From Actinophytocola algeriensis (GTDB taxonomy: Bacteria > Actinomycetota > Actinomycetes > Mycobacteriales > Pseudonocardiaceae): a DNA stretch of 64,000 bases. The stretch covers positions 310,001-374,000 of the forward strand of contig NZ_JACHJQ010000004.1 in NCBI RefSeq assembly GCF_014203735.1. Reading direction: 5' to 3'. How positions within the stretch are numbered: the first letter of the stretch is position 1; each line of letters opens with the position of its first letter. The notes below the pieces were generated by a model. The model ran no database searches. It worked only from the letters and a program-made list of their open reading frames with translations, and was not told the origin of the DNA. A program made the translations under genes and the position numbers. Positions 42,684 through 52,185 of the stretch are shown in pieces.

Positions 42684-44253
42684 CCGTGCCCGCGCCGATG
42701 CCGGTGACCGAGCGGACCTCGAGTTCGTCGGAGCGCTCGGCATCGGCGCGGTCGCGGCTCAGCACCGTCCCGAGGTAGCCCAGCAGGAACGACAGCGGGA
42801 TCGACACGAGACCCGGGTTGCTCAGCGGGAACAGGTGGAAGTCCACGCCCTTGATGATCGAGTTCGGGCCGCCGGAGAACACCGGCGAGAACACGATCAG
42901 CAGCAGGCACGACCCCAGTCCGCCGTAGATCGAGAACAGCGAGCCGGTCGTGTTGAACCGCCGCCAGAACAACGTGTACAGGATCGTCGGCAGGTTCGCG
43001 GACGCGGCGATCGCGAACGCCAGCGCCACCAGCGCCGCCACGTTCTGCCCGATCGCGAGGTAGCCGCCCACGATCGACAGGCAGCCGATGACGACCGCGG
43101 TGATCCGCGCGACCCGCACCTCGGCGCCCGGCTCCGGGCGACCGTGCTTGATCACGTTGGCGTACACGTCGTGCGCGAACGACGCGGACGCGGTCAGCGT
43201 CAGCCCGGCCACGACCGCGAGGATCGTGGTGAACGCGACCGCGGCGACGACCGCGAGCAGCACCGGCCCGCCGACCTCGAACGCCAGCAGCGGCACCGCC
43301 GCGTTCTCCTTGCCCGGCGCGGCGAGGATCTCCCGCGACCCGACGATCGCGCTCGCGCCGTAGCCGATGACCAGCGTGCACAGGTAGAACAGCACCATCG
43401 CCCACGTCGCCGACAGCACGGACCTGCGGGCCTGGTAGGCGTTCGGCACGGTGTAGAACCGCATCAGCACGTGCGGCAGCGCACCCGCGCCGAGCACCAG
43501 CGCGATCGACAGGGACACGAAGTCGAGCTTGCTCGTCCCCGACTCCCCGTACAGCGCACCGGGTCGCGTCACGGCGTCGCCGAGCGCGTTGTTGGCCGCG
43601 GCCCGGTCGAGCAGGTTCGTGAGGCTGTACCCGAACTTGCCGAGCAGGAACACGGACAGCATCAGCACGCAGAACAGCAGCAGGCCGGCCTTGATGATCT
43701 GCACCCACGTGGTGCCCTTCATGCCGCCGACCAGCACGTAGAAGATCATGATCGCGCCGACACCGGTGATGACCAGCGCCTGGCCGCCGCTGGAGTGCAC
43801 GTCCAGCAGCAGCGCCACCAGCACGCCCGCACCCGCCATCTGCGCGAGCAGGTAGAACGCGGAGATCACGAGCGTCGCGTTGGCGGCGGCCGCCCGCACG
43901 GGCCGCTGCCGCATGCGGAAGCTGACCACGTCGCCCATGGTGAACCGGCCGACGTTGCGGAACCGCTCCGCGATCAACAGCAGCGGGATCAGCCACGCGA
44001 CGAGAAATCCGATCGAATACAGGAATCCGTCATAACCATGCACCGCGATGGCGCCCGCGATGCCGAGAAATGACGCGGCGGAAAGGTAGTCGCCGGACAG
44101 CGCGATCCCGTTCTGGAGGCCGGTGAACCCGCCGCCCGCGGCGTAGTAGTCGGCCGTCGAGGTGTTCCTGCTGCTGACGCGGTACACCACGAACAGGGTC
44201 ACCGCGACGATGATCAGGAATATCGTGATGTTGAGCGTTGACTCGCCGGTCAT
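42676..44253 (-). CDS. actP: Cation/acetate symporter (sodium:solute symporter family)
   Basis: A 525-aa SSS-family permease with about 13 membrane segments. Motifs near the substrate and sodium sites are visible in GLQNGIALSGDYLSAASFLG, GGMKGTTWVQIIKA and FAIAASANLPTILYTLFWRR, and together with the DUF485 partner they indicate acetate or short monocarboxylate uptake. The ATG overlaps the DUF485 stop as ATGA; a longer frame belongs to the DUF485 gene. Confidence 0.88.
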   Translation of the reverse strand: MTGESTLNITIFLIIVAVTLFVVYRVSSRNTSTADYYAAGGGFTGLQNGIALSGDYLSAASFLGIAGAIAVHGYDGFLYSIGFLVAWLIPLLLIAERFRNVGRFTMGDVVSFRMRQRPVRAAAANATLVISAFYLLAQMAGAGVLVALLLDVHSSGGQALVITGVGAIMIFYVLVGGMKGTTWVQIIKAGLLLFCVLMLSVFLLGKFGYSLTNLLDRAAANNALGDAVTRPGALYGESGTSKLDFVSLSIALVLGAGALPHVLMRFYTVPNAYQARRSVLSATWAMVLFYLCTLVIGYGASAIVGSREILAAPGKENAAVPLLAFEVGGPVLLAVVAAVAFTTILAVVAGLTLTASASFAHDVYANVIKHGRPEPGAEVRVARITAVVIGCLSIVGGYLAIGQNVAALVALAFAIAASANLPTILYTLFWRRFNTTGSLFSIYGGLGSCLLLIVFSPVFSGGPNSIIKGVDFHLFPLSNPGLVSIPLSFLLGYLGTVLSRDRADAERSDELEVRSVTGIGAGTVR

Positions 44254-44669
44254 GATCGGTTTTCCCCCGCCGCGGCACGCAGTTCCGCGATCTTCGGATC
44301 GATGTTCTTCCTGGTGAAACGCGCGTACCAGAGCATGATCGCGACGGTGGTGACGAACTGGGAAAGTCCCAGCAGCAGTCCGATCGTGACAGACCCGGTG
44401 ACCCGGTGCGCCATGAAACCGGGCGCGTACGCGGCCAGCAGCACGTAGGTCAGGTACCACGCCAGGAACAACCCGCTCACCGGGAACACGAACCGGGTGA
44501 GCCGGCGGCGGACGAGGACGAAGTCCGGGTGCTCGCGAATGGCGGCGAAGTCCGGCGGTCCGGGTGGTGCCGCGGGGTGCGCGGTGGCCGGGAAATCGTT
44601 GTCCACCGGTTCGAACGCGACATAATCTCCCGGTTCCGGCGCACGCGTGAACGACGATGCGTGGGTCAT
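44250..44669 (-). CDS. DUF485 membrane protein (YjcH-like partner of ActP)
   Basis: A 139-aa protein with a 60-residue Pro/Ala-rich N-terminus and two membrane helices (FVFPVSGLFLAWYLTYVLLA; GLSQFVTTVAIMLWYARFT). Small DUF485 proteins are regularly encoded directly before acetate permeases. ATG at 44669 with AAAGGGA ahead. Confidence 0.85.
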   Translation of the reverse strand: MTHASSFTRAPEPGDYVAFEPVDNDFPATAHPAAPPGPPDFAAIREHPDFVLVRRRLTRFVFPVSGLFLAWYLTYVLLAAYAPGFMAHRVTGSVTIGLLLGLSQFVTTVAIMLWYARFTRKNIDPKIAELRAAAGENRS

Positions 44670-44911
44670 GGGATTCCCTTTCGCGGCATGGCGAGGCGCC
44701 CGGGGAGGCGGCGATCGAAAGCGTAACCACCGGGTCAAGGCCCTGTGGTTTGAAAGTTTCCGAAAATTTCGCTGGACCGAAAATGGTCGCCTGGCAGCGC
44801 TTACACAACAGAGTGTGCTCGGTTGGTGGCGTAATCGGTGCTTGAACAATGCGTCACGGTTTCCCTAAGTTGACCCGGATACCCGAATTTCCCTGGGGGA
44901 GAGGTGCACCC

Positions 44912-47245
44912 GTGAGCTCGCCCCACGCGACGCCTCCTGCGCCGAGCGGCACCACGTGGTGGACCGCCGCTGTGCAGTGGCGGAACTGGCCGTTGCTGGT
45001 CAAGCTCGGCGTGGTGCTCGTCGTGCCGGTCGTCGGCGCCCTCGTGCTCGGTGTCCTGCGGGTACGCGCCGACGTGGAGCTGGCCGACTCCTACTCGAGC
45101 ATCGAACGCGTCGCCGAGGTGCGCGAACAGGTGGTGCGCGTGCTGTCGGCCCTCCAGCACGAACGGAACGAGGCCGTCGGCGCGGGCACCGATCTGCAGA
45201 AGGCGATGGCCGCGACCGACACGGCGATCGCCGACATCACCGGGATCATCGGCGACACCTCCGGAGACCAGGCCAGGATCGCGGGCAACTCGGACTACAA
45301 CGAGCTGTTCCGCGGGATGGGCGCACTGCTGGCGGCACGCGGGCAGCGCGCGGCGGGCGGCGACGGCCTGGTCATCCTCAGCGGCTACAACGCGGTCACC
45401 GGCGCCGTGCTCGAGTTCGACCGCTCGCTCGTCGGCAGCTTCCCCGACCGGAACCTGACCAACACGTCGCTCGCGCTCGGCGAGCTGCAGGCCGTGCGCG
45501 AGCAGGTCGCGCTGCAGCAGGCGATCGGCAGCCTCGCGTTGCGCGACAGCGGGTTCTCGGACGCCGGGCGGCAGCTGATGATCGAGGCGGGGGTGCGGCT
45601 CGAGGACCAGCTCGGCGACTTCCGTTCCGTGGCGCCGCCCGCGCTGCGCGAGCGCTACGACACGACCGTGACCGGCCAGGACGCGACCGCGCGGCAGCAG
45701 ATGGTGGATGCCGCCCGCTCGATGGGCCCGGCGCAGGCCCGGTTCACGGCCGACCAGTGGAACTCCGTCTCCGACACCACGACCAGCCAGCTGAGCGAGG
45801 TCACGCAGCTGGCCGCGGCCGACCTGCGGGCGGGCTCGAACGACCTGTCCGAGACCGTCAGCGACCGCGCGGGGCTGGAGTCGGTGCTGCTGCTGTTGAT
45901 GGTGCTGCTCGCCGCGGGCATCGGCGGCGGTCTCGGCCGCTACCTGCTGCGTTCGCTCGGGCTGCTGCGCCGCGCCGCACTCGACGTCGCGCACGACCGG
46001 CTGCCCGCCGCGGTGGCGAGCATCCGCGCCGGGGAGACGGCGAAGGTCGCGATCGACCCGGTGCCGGTGCGCACCACCGAGGAGTTCGGCCAGCTCGCGC
46101 GTGCGTTCGACGCGGTGCAGGAACAGGCGATCCGGTCGGCGGCCGAGGAAGCGGGCCTGCGCAGCAACCTCGCCAACATCTTCACCAACCTGTCCCGCCG
46201 CAGCCAGGGCCTGGTCGAGCGGCAGCTGCGGCTGATGGAACAGCTGGAGCAGAAGACCGACGACCCGGACCAGCTGGCGAACCTGTTCAAGATCGACCAC
46301 CTGGCGACCCGGATGCGCCGCAACAACGAGAACCTGATGGTGCTGTCGGGCACCGGCCTGCTGCGGCGGTTCACCGAGCCGGTGCCACTGCCGGACGTGC
46401 TGCGCGCGGCGATCTCCGAGGTGGAGCACTACGAGCGGGCGATCGTGCGGTCCGCGCCGGACCTGCGCGTCACCGGCTACGCGGCCGGTGACCTGATCCG
46501 GTCGGTGTCCGAGCTGATCGAGAACGCGACCGCGTTCTCCCCGCCGGACTCGGTGGTCGCGGTGGAGAGCAGGCGGCGCGGCGACGGCTCGGTGATGATC
46601 GACGTGCTCGACGACGGCGTCGGCATGGGCGAGGCGGAACTGCGCGAGGCCAACCACCGCGTGGCGGGCGGGGGCGGGGTGGACGTGCCGGTCTCGCGGC
46701 AGATGGGCCTGTTCGTGGTCGGCAGTCTGACCGCGCGGCACGACATCCGGGTGCGGCTGTCCGTGCGGGCCGAAGGTGGTCTGTGCGCGTCGGTGCTGGT
46801 CCCGGCGGGGCTGGTCGGTGCGGGCGACCCGCCCGGCGAGCCGGCGCTGGTGTCGGTCGGGGCGGCGAGCGCGGTCGTGTCGACCGGAGACGTGGCGGGC
46901 AGGCTCGAGTCGGCGGGGATCTCGGTGACGCTGCCGGACCTGCCGTCGGCGAGCACGCCGGCGTCGATCCTGTTCACCGCGAGCGACCCGCGGCCGGAGC
47001 CAGGGTTCACCTGGCTGGACAGCGAAGGCCGGGTGCGGGCGGCCGCGTCGCCCGCGGTCGCGCCGGTCACCGAGGCCGGGCCGAACGGCTTGCCGAAACG
47101 GGTGCCGAAGGGGCAGCTGCTCGTGCCGCCCGCACGGCAGCAGCCACCACAGCCGACCGGGAGCGCGAAGCGCGACGCCGCACGGGCACGCGGGTTCCTG
47201 AACGGTTTCCAGTCGGGTGTCCGCAGAGGGGAGACGGAGTCATGA
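44912..47245 (+). CDS. Conservon-type sensor histidine kinase (CvnA-like)
   Basis: A 777-aa kinase with a membrane helix at about 30-52, a nitrate-sensor-like helical extracellular domain, a second helix at about 330-352, a HAMP-like linker and a degenerate kinase core (LSRRSQGLVERQLRLMEQLE in place of a clear H-box) with a good ATPase (SELIENATAFSPPDS, DDGVGM). The last 150 residues are Pro/Ala-rich. GTG at 44912 follows GGGAGAGG. It leads the roadblock and DUF742 genes, as in Streptomyces conservons. Confidence 0.88.
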   Translation: MSSPHATPPAPSGTTWWTAAVQWRNWPLLVKLGVVLVVPVVGALVLGVLRVRADVELADSYSSIERVAEVREQVVRVLSALQHERNEAVGAGTDLQKAMAATDTAIADITGIIGDTSGDQARIAGNSDYNELFRGMGALLAARGQRAAGGDGLVILSGYNAVTGAVLEFDRSLVGSFPDRNLTNTSLALGELQAVREQVALQQAIGSLALRDSGFSDAGRQLMIEAGVRLEDQLGDFRSVAPPALRERYDTTVTGQDATARQQMVDAARSMGPAQARFTADQWNSVSDTTTSQLSEVTQLAAADLRAGSNDLSETVSDRAGLESVLLLLMVLLAAGIGGGLGRYLLRSLGLLRRAALDVAHDRLPAAVASIRAGETAKVAIDPVPVRTTEEFGQLARAFDAVQEQAIRSAAEEAGLRSNLANIFTNLSRRSQGLVERQLRLMEQLEQKTDDPDQLANLFKIDHLATRMRRNNENLMVLSGTGLLRRFTEPVPLPDVLRAAISEVEHYERAIVRSAPDLRVTGYAAGDLIRSVSELIENATAFSPPDSVVAVESRRRGDGSVMIDVLDDGVGMGEAELREANHRVAGGGGVDVPVSRQMGLFVVGSLTARHDIRVRLSVRAEGGLCASVLVPAGLVGAGDPPGEPALVSVGAASAVVSTGDVAGRLESAGISVTLPDLPSASTPASILFTASDPRPEPGFTWLDSEGRVRAAASPAVAPVTEAGPNGLPKRVPKGQLLVPPARQQPPQPTGSAKRDAARARGFLNGFQSGVRRGETES

Positions 47246-47670
47246 CCGCCACGCACGAGTCGGCCGACCGGCAGCAGGTGGGGCAGTTCGGGTGGCTGGT
47301 CAACAACTTCGTCGACAACACCCCCGGGGTGGCGCACGCCGTGGTGGTGTCGGTCGACGGGCTGCTGCTGACCGCGTCCGTGCGCCTGCCCGGCGAACGC
47401 GCGGACCAGCTGGCGGCGATCACGGCAGGCATCGTGAGCCTCAACCTGGGCGCCGCCAAGCTGCTCGGCGCGCAGTCGGTGGTGCGCGCGGTCGTGGAGA
47501 TGGACGGTGGCGCCCTGCTGCTGACCTCGATCCGCGACGGCTCGTGCCTCGCGGTGCTCGCGGCACGGGACTGCGACATCGCACAGGTCGCCTACGAGAT
47601 GACGGTGCTCGTGGACCAGGTCGGCCAGATCCTCACCCCGCAGTTGCGGGCCGCTTTGGCCGCGGGCTGA
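47242..47670 (+). CDS. Roadblock/LC7 protein (CvnB-like)
   Basis: A 142-aa roadblock-fold protein (FGWLVNNFVDNTPGVAHAVV, SLNLGAAKLLGAQSVVRAVV). Such proteins assist or regulate MglA/Ras-like GTPases. ATG overlaps the kinase stop. Confidence 0.9.
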   Translation: MTATHESADRQQVGQFGWLVNNFVDNTPGVAHAVVVSVDGLLLTASVRLPGERADQLAAITAGIVSLNLGAAKLLGAQSVVRAVVEMDGGALLLTSIRDGSCLAVLAARDCDIAQVAYEMTVLVDQVGQILTPQLRAALAAG

Positions 47671-47691
47671 GTCCCGCGCGAGGAGCTGTCA

Positions 47692-48195
47692 ATGAGCGGT
47701 GCTGACAGACCCGAGTCGACCTTCGCCGACGTGCTCAACGGCCTCACCATGGGCCGTCACCGCAAGCGCGCCAACGAGACCCGCCCGGCCCCGGAACCGG
47801 TGGCCGCGCAACCCGACGCACCCGCCGACGAGCCGGACCCGGTCGAGGAGAACGCCGCGAGCGTCCGGGCCTACGCGTGGACCGCGGGCCGCACGAGGTC
47901 GAGCGGCAGGCTGGAGATCGAGACGCTCATCGTGACCGCCCCGCGCGCGGAGGAACTGTTCACCAGCATGCGCGTCGAACACCAGTCGGTGGCCCGGCTG
48001 TGCAGGCAGACGAGGTCGGTCGCGGAGATCGGCGCCCTGCTCCACCTGCCGATCGGCGTGGTCCGGGTCCTCCTCGACGACATGGCCGGACTGGGCCTGG
48101 TCACCGTCCACCACAACGAGTCCACGCCCGACGCGCGCCCCGACATCGACCTGATGCGACGCGTGTTGCGCGGGCTGGCCAACCTGCGCACCTGA
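47692..48195 (+). CDS. DUF742 protein (CvnC-like)
   Basis: A 167-aa protein with a disordered Pro/Glu-rich first 55 residues and a DUF742 winged-helix-like domain (TRSSGRLEIETLIV, VARLCRQTRSVAEIGALLHL, RVLLDDMAGLGLV). In conservons it is normally followed by the GTPase CvnD, which is not present here. Confidence 0.88.
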   Translation: MSGADRPESTFADVLNGLTMGRHRKRANETRPAPEPVAAQPDAPADEPDPVEENAASVRAYAWTAGRTRSSGRLEIETLIVTAPRAEELFTSMRVEHQSVARLCRQTRSVAEIGALLHLPIGVVRVLLDDMAGLGLVTVHHNESTPDARPDIDLMRRVLRGLANLRT

Positions 48196-48206
48196 GCCCC
48201 GGCACA

Positions 48207-48629
48207 ATGATCGGCATGTGGACCCTCGTCGACGTGGAGCAGGCCGTGCGGGCGAGCTGGGGCGCCGACACGTGCGACCCCGCCGACCGGGCCGACTGGC
48301 ATCCCGGCAACCCCGCGCGGGGCCAGTGCGGGGTGACCGCGCTGGTGCTGCACGACATGTTCGGCGGCGAGCTGGTGCTCGGCGAGGTCCGGGTCGCGGG
48401 GGAGCGGACCGGAAGCCACTACTGGAACCGGTTCGGCACCGGGCTCGAGGTCGACCTCACCCGCGGCCAGTTCCGCCAGGACGAGGACGTCGTCGGCGCC
48501 CAGGTGGTCCAGCGGCCATCCGGGCCGCCGAAGCGCTGTCGCGAGGAGTACGACCTGCTGCGGGCCCGCGTGTCCGCCCACCTCACGGCAGCGCCCACCA
48601 CGAGTCCAGCCGCGGCACCGGCTCCGTAG
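48207..48629 (+). CDS. YunG-like small protein
   Basis: A 140-aa protein with PARGQCGVTALVLHDMFGGE, the central segment of YunG-type proteins, and a conserved-looking SHYWNRFGTGLEVDLTRGQF. The Cys after GQ and the HYWN His would fit a papain-like active pair, but this is a guess. It occupies the place of the expected conservon GTPase, and its 3' end overlaps the LanC-like gene by 47 bp. ATG 48207 or 48216. Confidence 0.7.
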   Translation: MIGMWTLVDVEQAVRASWGADTCDPADRADWHPGNPARGQCGVTALVLHDMFGGELVLGEVRVAGERTGSHYWNRFGTGLEVDLTRGQFRQDEDVVGAQVVQRPSGPPKRCREEYDLLRARVSAHLTAAPTTSPAAAPAP

Positions 48630-49827
48630 ACCCCCGCAGCGCACGCTCCACCCGGAACAGGAACGCCGCGATCCCGGCCGCCCCCTGCATCCAGCCGATG
48701 CCCGGCGGCAGCAGCGGCTCGTCGTTCCGGTGCTCCACGAACCGCCAGTACGCGTGCGGCCCGTCTGTGCCGGCCCGCGCCACCAGCGCGTCCGCCAGCC
48801 GTACCGCGAACTCCAGGTCCGATGGGTCACCGCCGCGGCACCACGAGTCGAGGAAGATGTCCCCGACACCCGCGGTCCCGCAGCACCGCCCGTCGTTGTC
48901 CCAGAACCCGGGCCGCAGCCGCGCCGGCAGACCCGAGTTCCGCACACCCTCCAGCGCACGCCGGTGCCACTCCAGCGGCGCCTCGCCCGCGACCGACGCC
49001 ACCCCGGCCCGGTCCAGCGCCAGGTACAGCAGCGACGTGCCCGACCCGCCGTGGCACCAGCCGTGCGCGACCGCCTGCTCGTCGGCCGGGATCCGTTGCG
49101 GCACCACGTATCCGTCACCGAGTGACAGCAGGTGCGCCGCGCCGCGCGTGGCCGCCCGCACCAGGTCGGGCCGGGAGAACCGCAGACCGGCCACCGCGAG
49201 CGCCGACGCGATCCCCGCGACGCCGTGCGAGAAGTTCGGCATCCGCACCACCTCGTCGGTGCGGAAGCGCGAGGGCACGAACGCCCAGTCGAGTCCGGTC
49301 GGCACCTCTTCCGCCTCGGCGAGCAGCAGGTCCGCCGCCGCCGTACCCAGTTCCCGCGCGTCGGTCCACACGGCGGCCAGCAGGATCCCCGCCGTGCCCA
49401 GCACGACATCGGTCACCCGCGTGCCCGGCACGAACCGCGGCGGCTCGAACGCCGTCTGCGGCCACCCGTCCGGCTCCGCGATGGCGAGCAGCCGGGCCAC
49501 CGCCGGTGCCGGGTCCGCGCCCAACGCGGTCAGCACGCCGATCGCACTGGCCAGGCCGTCGAAGAAGTTGTAGTCGGTGGCGGCCGGTATCCCGGCGCTC
49601 ACCTGCGCCGCGATGCCCGCCGCCAGCTGTTCCTCCTCGCCGGTCCACGGCCGCGACAGCCGGATCTCGGCCAGCACGTACGCCAGCCCGCCGACACCGG
49701 AGTGCATGCCGTCGCGGTAGTCCGGGTTCACCGCCACGCCCGGCGACTCGGGGATCGACAGCTCGCCATCCCACCGCACCTGCGACAGCACCCACCGCCA
49801 CGCGGCGTCCGCGACCTGCTGGTACAT
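48583..49827 (-). CDS. LanC-like zinc protein, CCG type
   Basis: A 414-aa alpha/alpha-toroid LanC-like protein. Zinc ligands are expected in GWCHGGSGTS and in RCCGTAGVGD, where the usual CHG is CCG; the family helix NFSHGVAGIASAL is also present. LanC proteins add Cys thiols to dehydroamino acids. No LanB, LanM or precursor peptide is visible. TGATG couples it to the nucleoside hydrolase, so it is the last gene of the rhamnose operon. A role as a stand-alone LanCL-like enzyme is as likely as lantibiotic synthesis. Confidence 0.85.
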   Translation of the reverse strand: MYQQVADAAWRWVLSQVRWDGELSIPESPGVAVNPDYRDGMHSGVGGLAYVLAEIRLSRPWTGEEEQLAAGIAAQVSAGIPAATDYNFFDGLASAIGVLTALGADPAPAVARLLAIAEPDGWPQTAFEPPRFVPGTRVTDVVLGTAGILLAAVWTDARELGTAAADLLLAEAEEVPTGLDWAFVPSRFRTDEVVRMPNFSHGVAGIASALAVAGLRFSRPDLVRAATRGAAHLLSLGDGYVVPQRIPADEQAVAHGWCHGGSGTSLLYLALDRAGVASVAGEAPLEWHRRALEGVRNSGLPARLRPGFWDNDGRCCGTAGVGDIFLDSWCRGGDPSDLEFAVRLADALVARAGTDGPHAYWRFVEHRNDEPLLPPGIGWMQGAAGIAAFLFRVERALRGSTEPVPRLDSWWALP

Positions 49828-50762
49828 CAGGAAAGCCGTGCGGTCAGCAGGTCGAGCACCCCCGGCGCGTCCACGCCGACGCACACGTTCACGGACGGTC
49901 GGCCCTGCCACGCCGCGGGTGCCGCGTCGTCGGTGCCGCCGATGCTGGGCCACGTCTTGCCGCGGCTGATGCCCTGCGTCTCCACGCGGACCGGCCACCG
50001 CTCGGTGCGGAAGAGCGAAGGGTCGAGCAGGTACGCGACCGCGCTCGGGTCGTGCAGGTAGATGCCCGCCAGCCCGCTGACCTTCTCCAGGAACGCGCGG
50101 TACAGCGGGATCGCCCGCCCGAGCAGCCGCGCGGTCGGCGTGTCGGCGGCGGTCACCGCGTCGATGCCCGCGCCGGGCAGCACCACCTGGTGCGTCACGT
50201 CCAGGCCGACCATCGTCACCGGCCACCGCGCGCCGAACACGACGTCCGCCGCCTCCGGGTCGTTCATCATGTTGGCCTCGGCGGCCGGGGTCGCGTTGCC
50301 GGGGCCGAGGGCGTTGCCGCCCATGACAACGACGTGCTCGACTTCCGTGTCGAGATCGGGCCGCAGCCGCAGCGCCAGCGCGAGGTTGGTCAGCGGCCCG
50401 ATCGCGAGGATCGTCGCGCCCGGCGCCGCCCGGCACAGGAACTCCGCCGCGCTCACGTCCAGCGCCGAACGTGACGGCGTCGCCGGCTCACCGCCGTCGC
50501 CCAGCCCGTCCTCGCCGTGGATGTGCGGGATCGCGCCCAGGTAGTCCATCGCGAGCGGTGCGGCGGCACCTCGCGCGACCGGGATGTCGCCGCGGCCCGC
50601 GATGTCCAGCAGCGCCAGCGCGTTGCGGGTCGCCGTCTCGACCGTCACGTTGCCGAACACGGTCGTCAGCCCGGTCACGTCGAACTCGGGGGAGGCCAGT
50701 GCGGCGAACAACGCGATCGCGTCGTCGATGCCGGGGTCGGTGTCGATGATGAGGCGCGTCAC
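49827..50762 (-). CDS. Nucleoside hydrolase (IUNH family)
   Basis: A 311-aa ribohydrolase with the calcium-binding signature DTDPGIDDA at the start, VVMGGN and NMMNDPEAA, and DPSAVAYLLDP near the end. It splits N-glycosidic bonds of nucleosides, or related ribosyl compounds. GTG start, four bases downstream of the isomerase-like gene. Unusual in a rhamnose operon; it may act on another glycoside. Confidence 0.88.
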   Translation of the reverse strand: MTRLIIDTDPGIDDAIALFAALASPEFDVTGLTTVFGNVTVETATRNALALLDIAGRGDIPVARGAAAPLAMDYLGAIPHIHGEDGLGDGGEPATPSRSALDVSAAEFLCRAAPGATILAIGPLTNLALALRLRPDLDTEVEHVVVMGGNALGPGNATPAAEANMMNDPEAADVVFGARWPVTMVGLDVTHQVVLPGAGIDAVTAADTPTARLLGRAIPLYRAFLEKVSGLAGIYLHDPSAVAYLLDPSLFRTERWPVRVETQGISRGKTWPSIGGTDDAAPAAWQGRPSVNVCVGVDAPGVLDLLTARLS

Positions 50763-50766
50763 GGCC

Positions 50767-52173
50767 TCACGTTACCGTGATCAGCTCCACGCCGAGGAGG
50801 CTCGCGACGGCCTTCAGCTCCGCCACCCGGTGCCCGGTGCCGAGCGCCCAGTGGTGGCCGACACCGCTCGCGGACCAGTCGTCGGTCCACTCGCCGGGGT
50901 CGCGCCCGAAGTCGACGCGGCTCGTCGTGTTGCCGATCCTCATGTGCGGCCCGTCGGCGACCACGCCCTCGGCCGCGACCAGCGTGTACCGGCCGTCGCG
51001 GGTCTGGCCGACCCCCAGCAGCGTCACCGGCCCGGTGGCCACGTCGAACTCGACCGACACACCCCAGCCGCGCTTGCCGTGGAACACGCCGAGCCCGCGC
51101 AGCAGCGGCTTCTTCGCCGAGATCGCCAGGTGGGCTGGTCCGTCGTGGCCCATCTCCACGTGCCCTCGGGTGAAGTCGAGCGCCTGGAACTCGGTGAACG
51201 ACCCGCCCGCGCCGAGCACGTCCATGATCAGCATGGCGAGGCTCGTGCGCAGCTCGTACTCACCGGCCGCGGGCACGCCACGCGCGGTCAGCATGCTCGC
51301 GCCGAGGATCATGCCCGCGCCGAGCCGTTCGTGCTGCTCGCCGTTCAGGCCGCGGTGGTAGTAGGCGATGCTGTCGAGGTCGAAGTCGGCCACGAGCCGG
51401 TCCAGGCCGACGGACACCTTGGCGCCCCAGGCGAAGTCCTCCTGGTCGACCGACTCGGTCACCTCGAAGATCTCACTCGCCTCGGCGACCCGATCGTCCA
51501 CTTCGGACTCGGTGACACCTTCGACGCGCACCCGGAGGTCGTCGAACTCCAGCACCTCGACGTGCCCGCCGAAGTGCGCGTTGACCATCGCGAGGTCGGT
51601 CGACACGTCGTACATGCCGGGGTAGAGGTGGCCCATGAGCCCGTGCCTGCCGTGCCGCAGCGCCTTCCGCACGCCGGCGGCGCGGATCCACGCGCCGATC
51701 CTCGCCCAGGCCCGCTCGTCGCGCAGGTAGCCGGACACGCTGCGGAAGTCGATGCCCGCGCGGGTGAACGCGTTGGCCATCTCCGGCAGCGGGCAGGCGC
51801 CGCAGTAGGCGAGCCACTGCCCGGTGTCGAAGGTGGCGTGGTCCATGGACTCGGTTGGCTGCAGGTTGATCAGCAGCACCGGCGCGCCACTGCGCTGCGC
51901 CACCGGCATCAGCATGGTCGCGGTCAGGTAGGTGGTGAGGAACCCGACGATCAGGTCGCAGCCCGACTCCCGCAGCTTCTCGGCCGCCTTGGCGCCTTCC
52001 CGCTCGTCGGAGATGAACCCGACGTCGACGATCTCGGCGTCGTAGCCCTTGATGCGCTCACTGACGTACCGCGACGACTCCCGCAGCGTCGGCAGGAGAT
52101 CAGGGAACTGCGGCCAGTACGCGCCGAGCCCGCCCGCGATGAGGCCGATCCTCGGCCGCCTCTTCTCGGTCAT
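50767..52173 (-). CDS. L-fucose/L-arabinose isomerase family protein
   Basis: A 468-aa protein of the AraA/FucI fold (RIGLIAGGLGAYWPQFPDLL at the N-terminus, SVGLDRLVADFDLDSIAYYH, and HHWALGTGHRVAEL with metal-binding His near the C-terminus). Catalytic-site details differ from typical AraA, so the substrate is uncertain. It sits between the secreted BNR protein and the nucleoside hydrolase in the rhamnose operon. Confidence 0.8.
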   Translation of the reverse strand: MTEKRRPRIGLIAGGLGAYWPQFPDLLPTLRESSRYVSERIKGYDAEIVDVGFISDEREGAKAAEKLRESGCDLIVGFLTTYLTATMLMPVAQRSGAPVLLINLQPTESMDHATFDTGQWLAYCGACPLPEMANAFTRAGIDFRSVSGYLRDERAWARIGAWIRAAGVRKALRHGRHGLMGHLYPGMYDVSTDLAMVNAHFGGHVEVLEFDDLRVRVEGVTESEVDDRVAEASEIFEVTESVDQEDFAWGAKVSVGLDRLVADFDLDSIAYYHRGLNGEQHERLGAGMILGASMLTARGVPAAGEYELRTSLAMLIMDVLGAGGSFTEFQALDFTRGHVEMGHDGPAHLAISAKKPLLRGLGVFHGKRGWGVSVEFDVATGPVTLLGVGQTRDGRYTLVAAEGVVADGPHMRIGNTTSRVDFGRDPGEWTDDWSASGVGHHWALGTGHRVAELKAVASLLGVELITVT

Positions 52174-52185
52174 TCCTGTCCCTCC

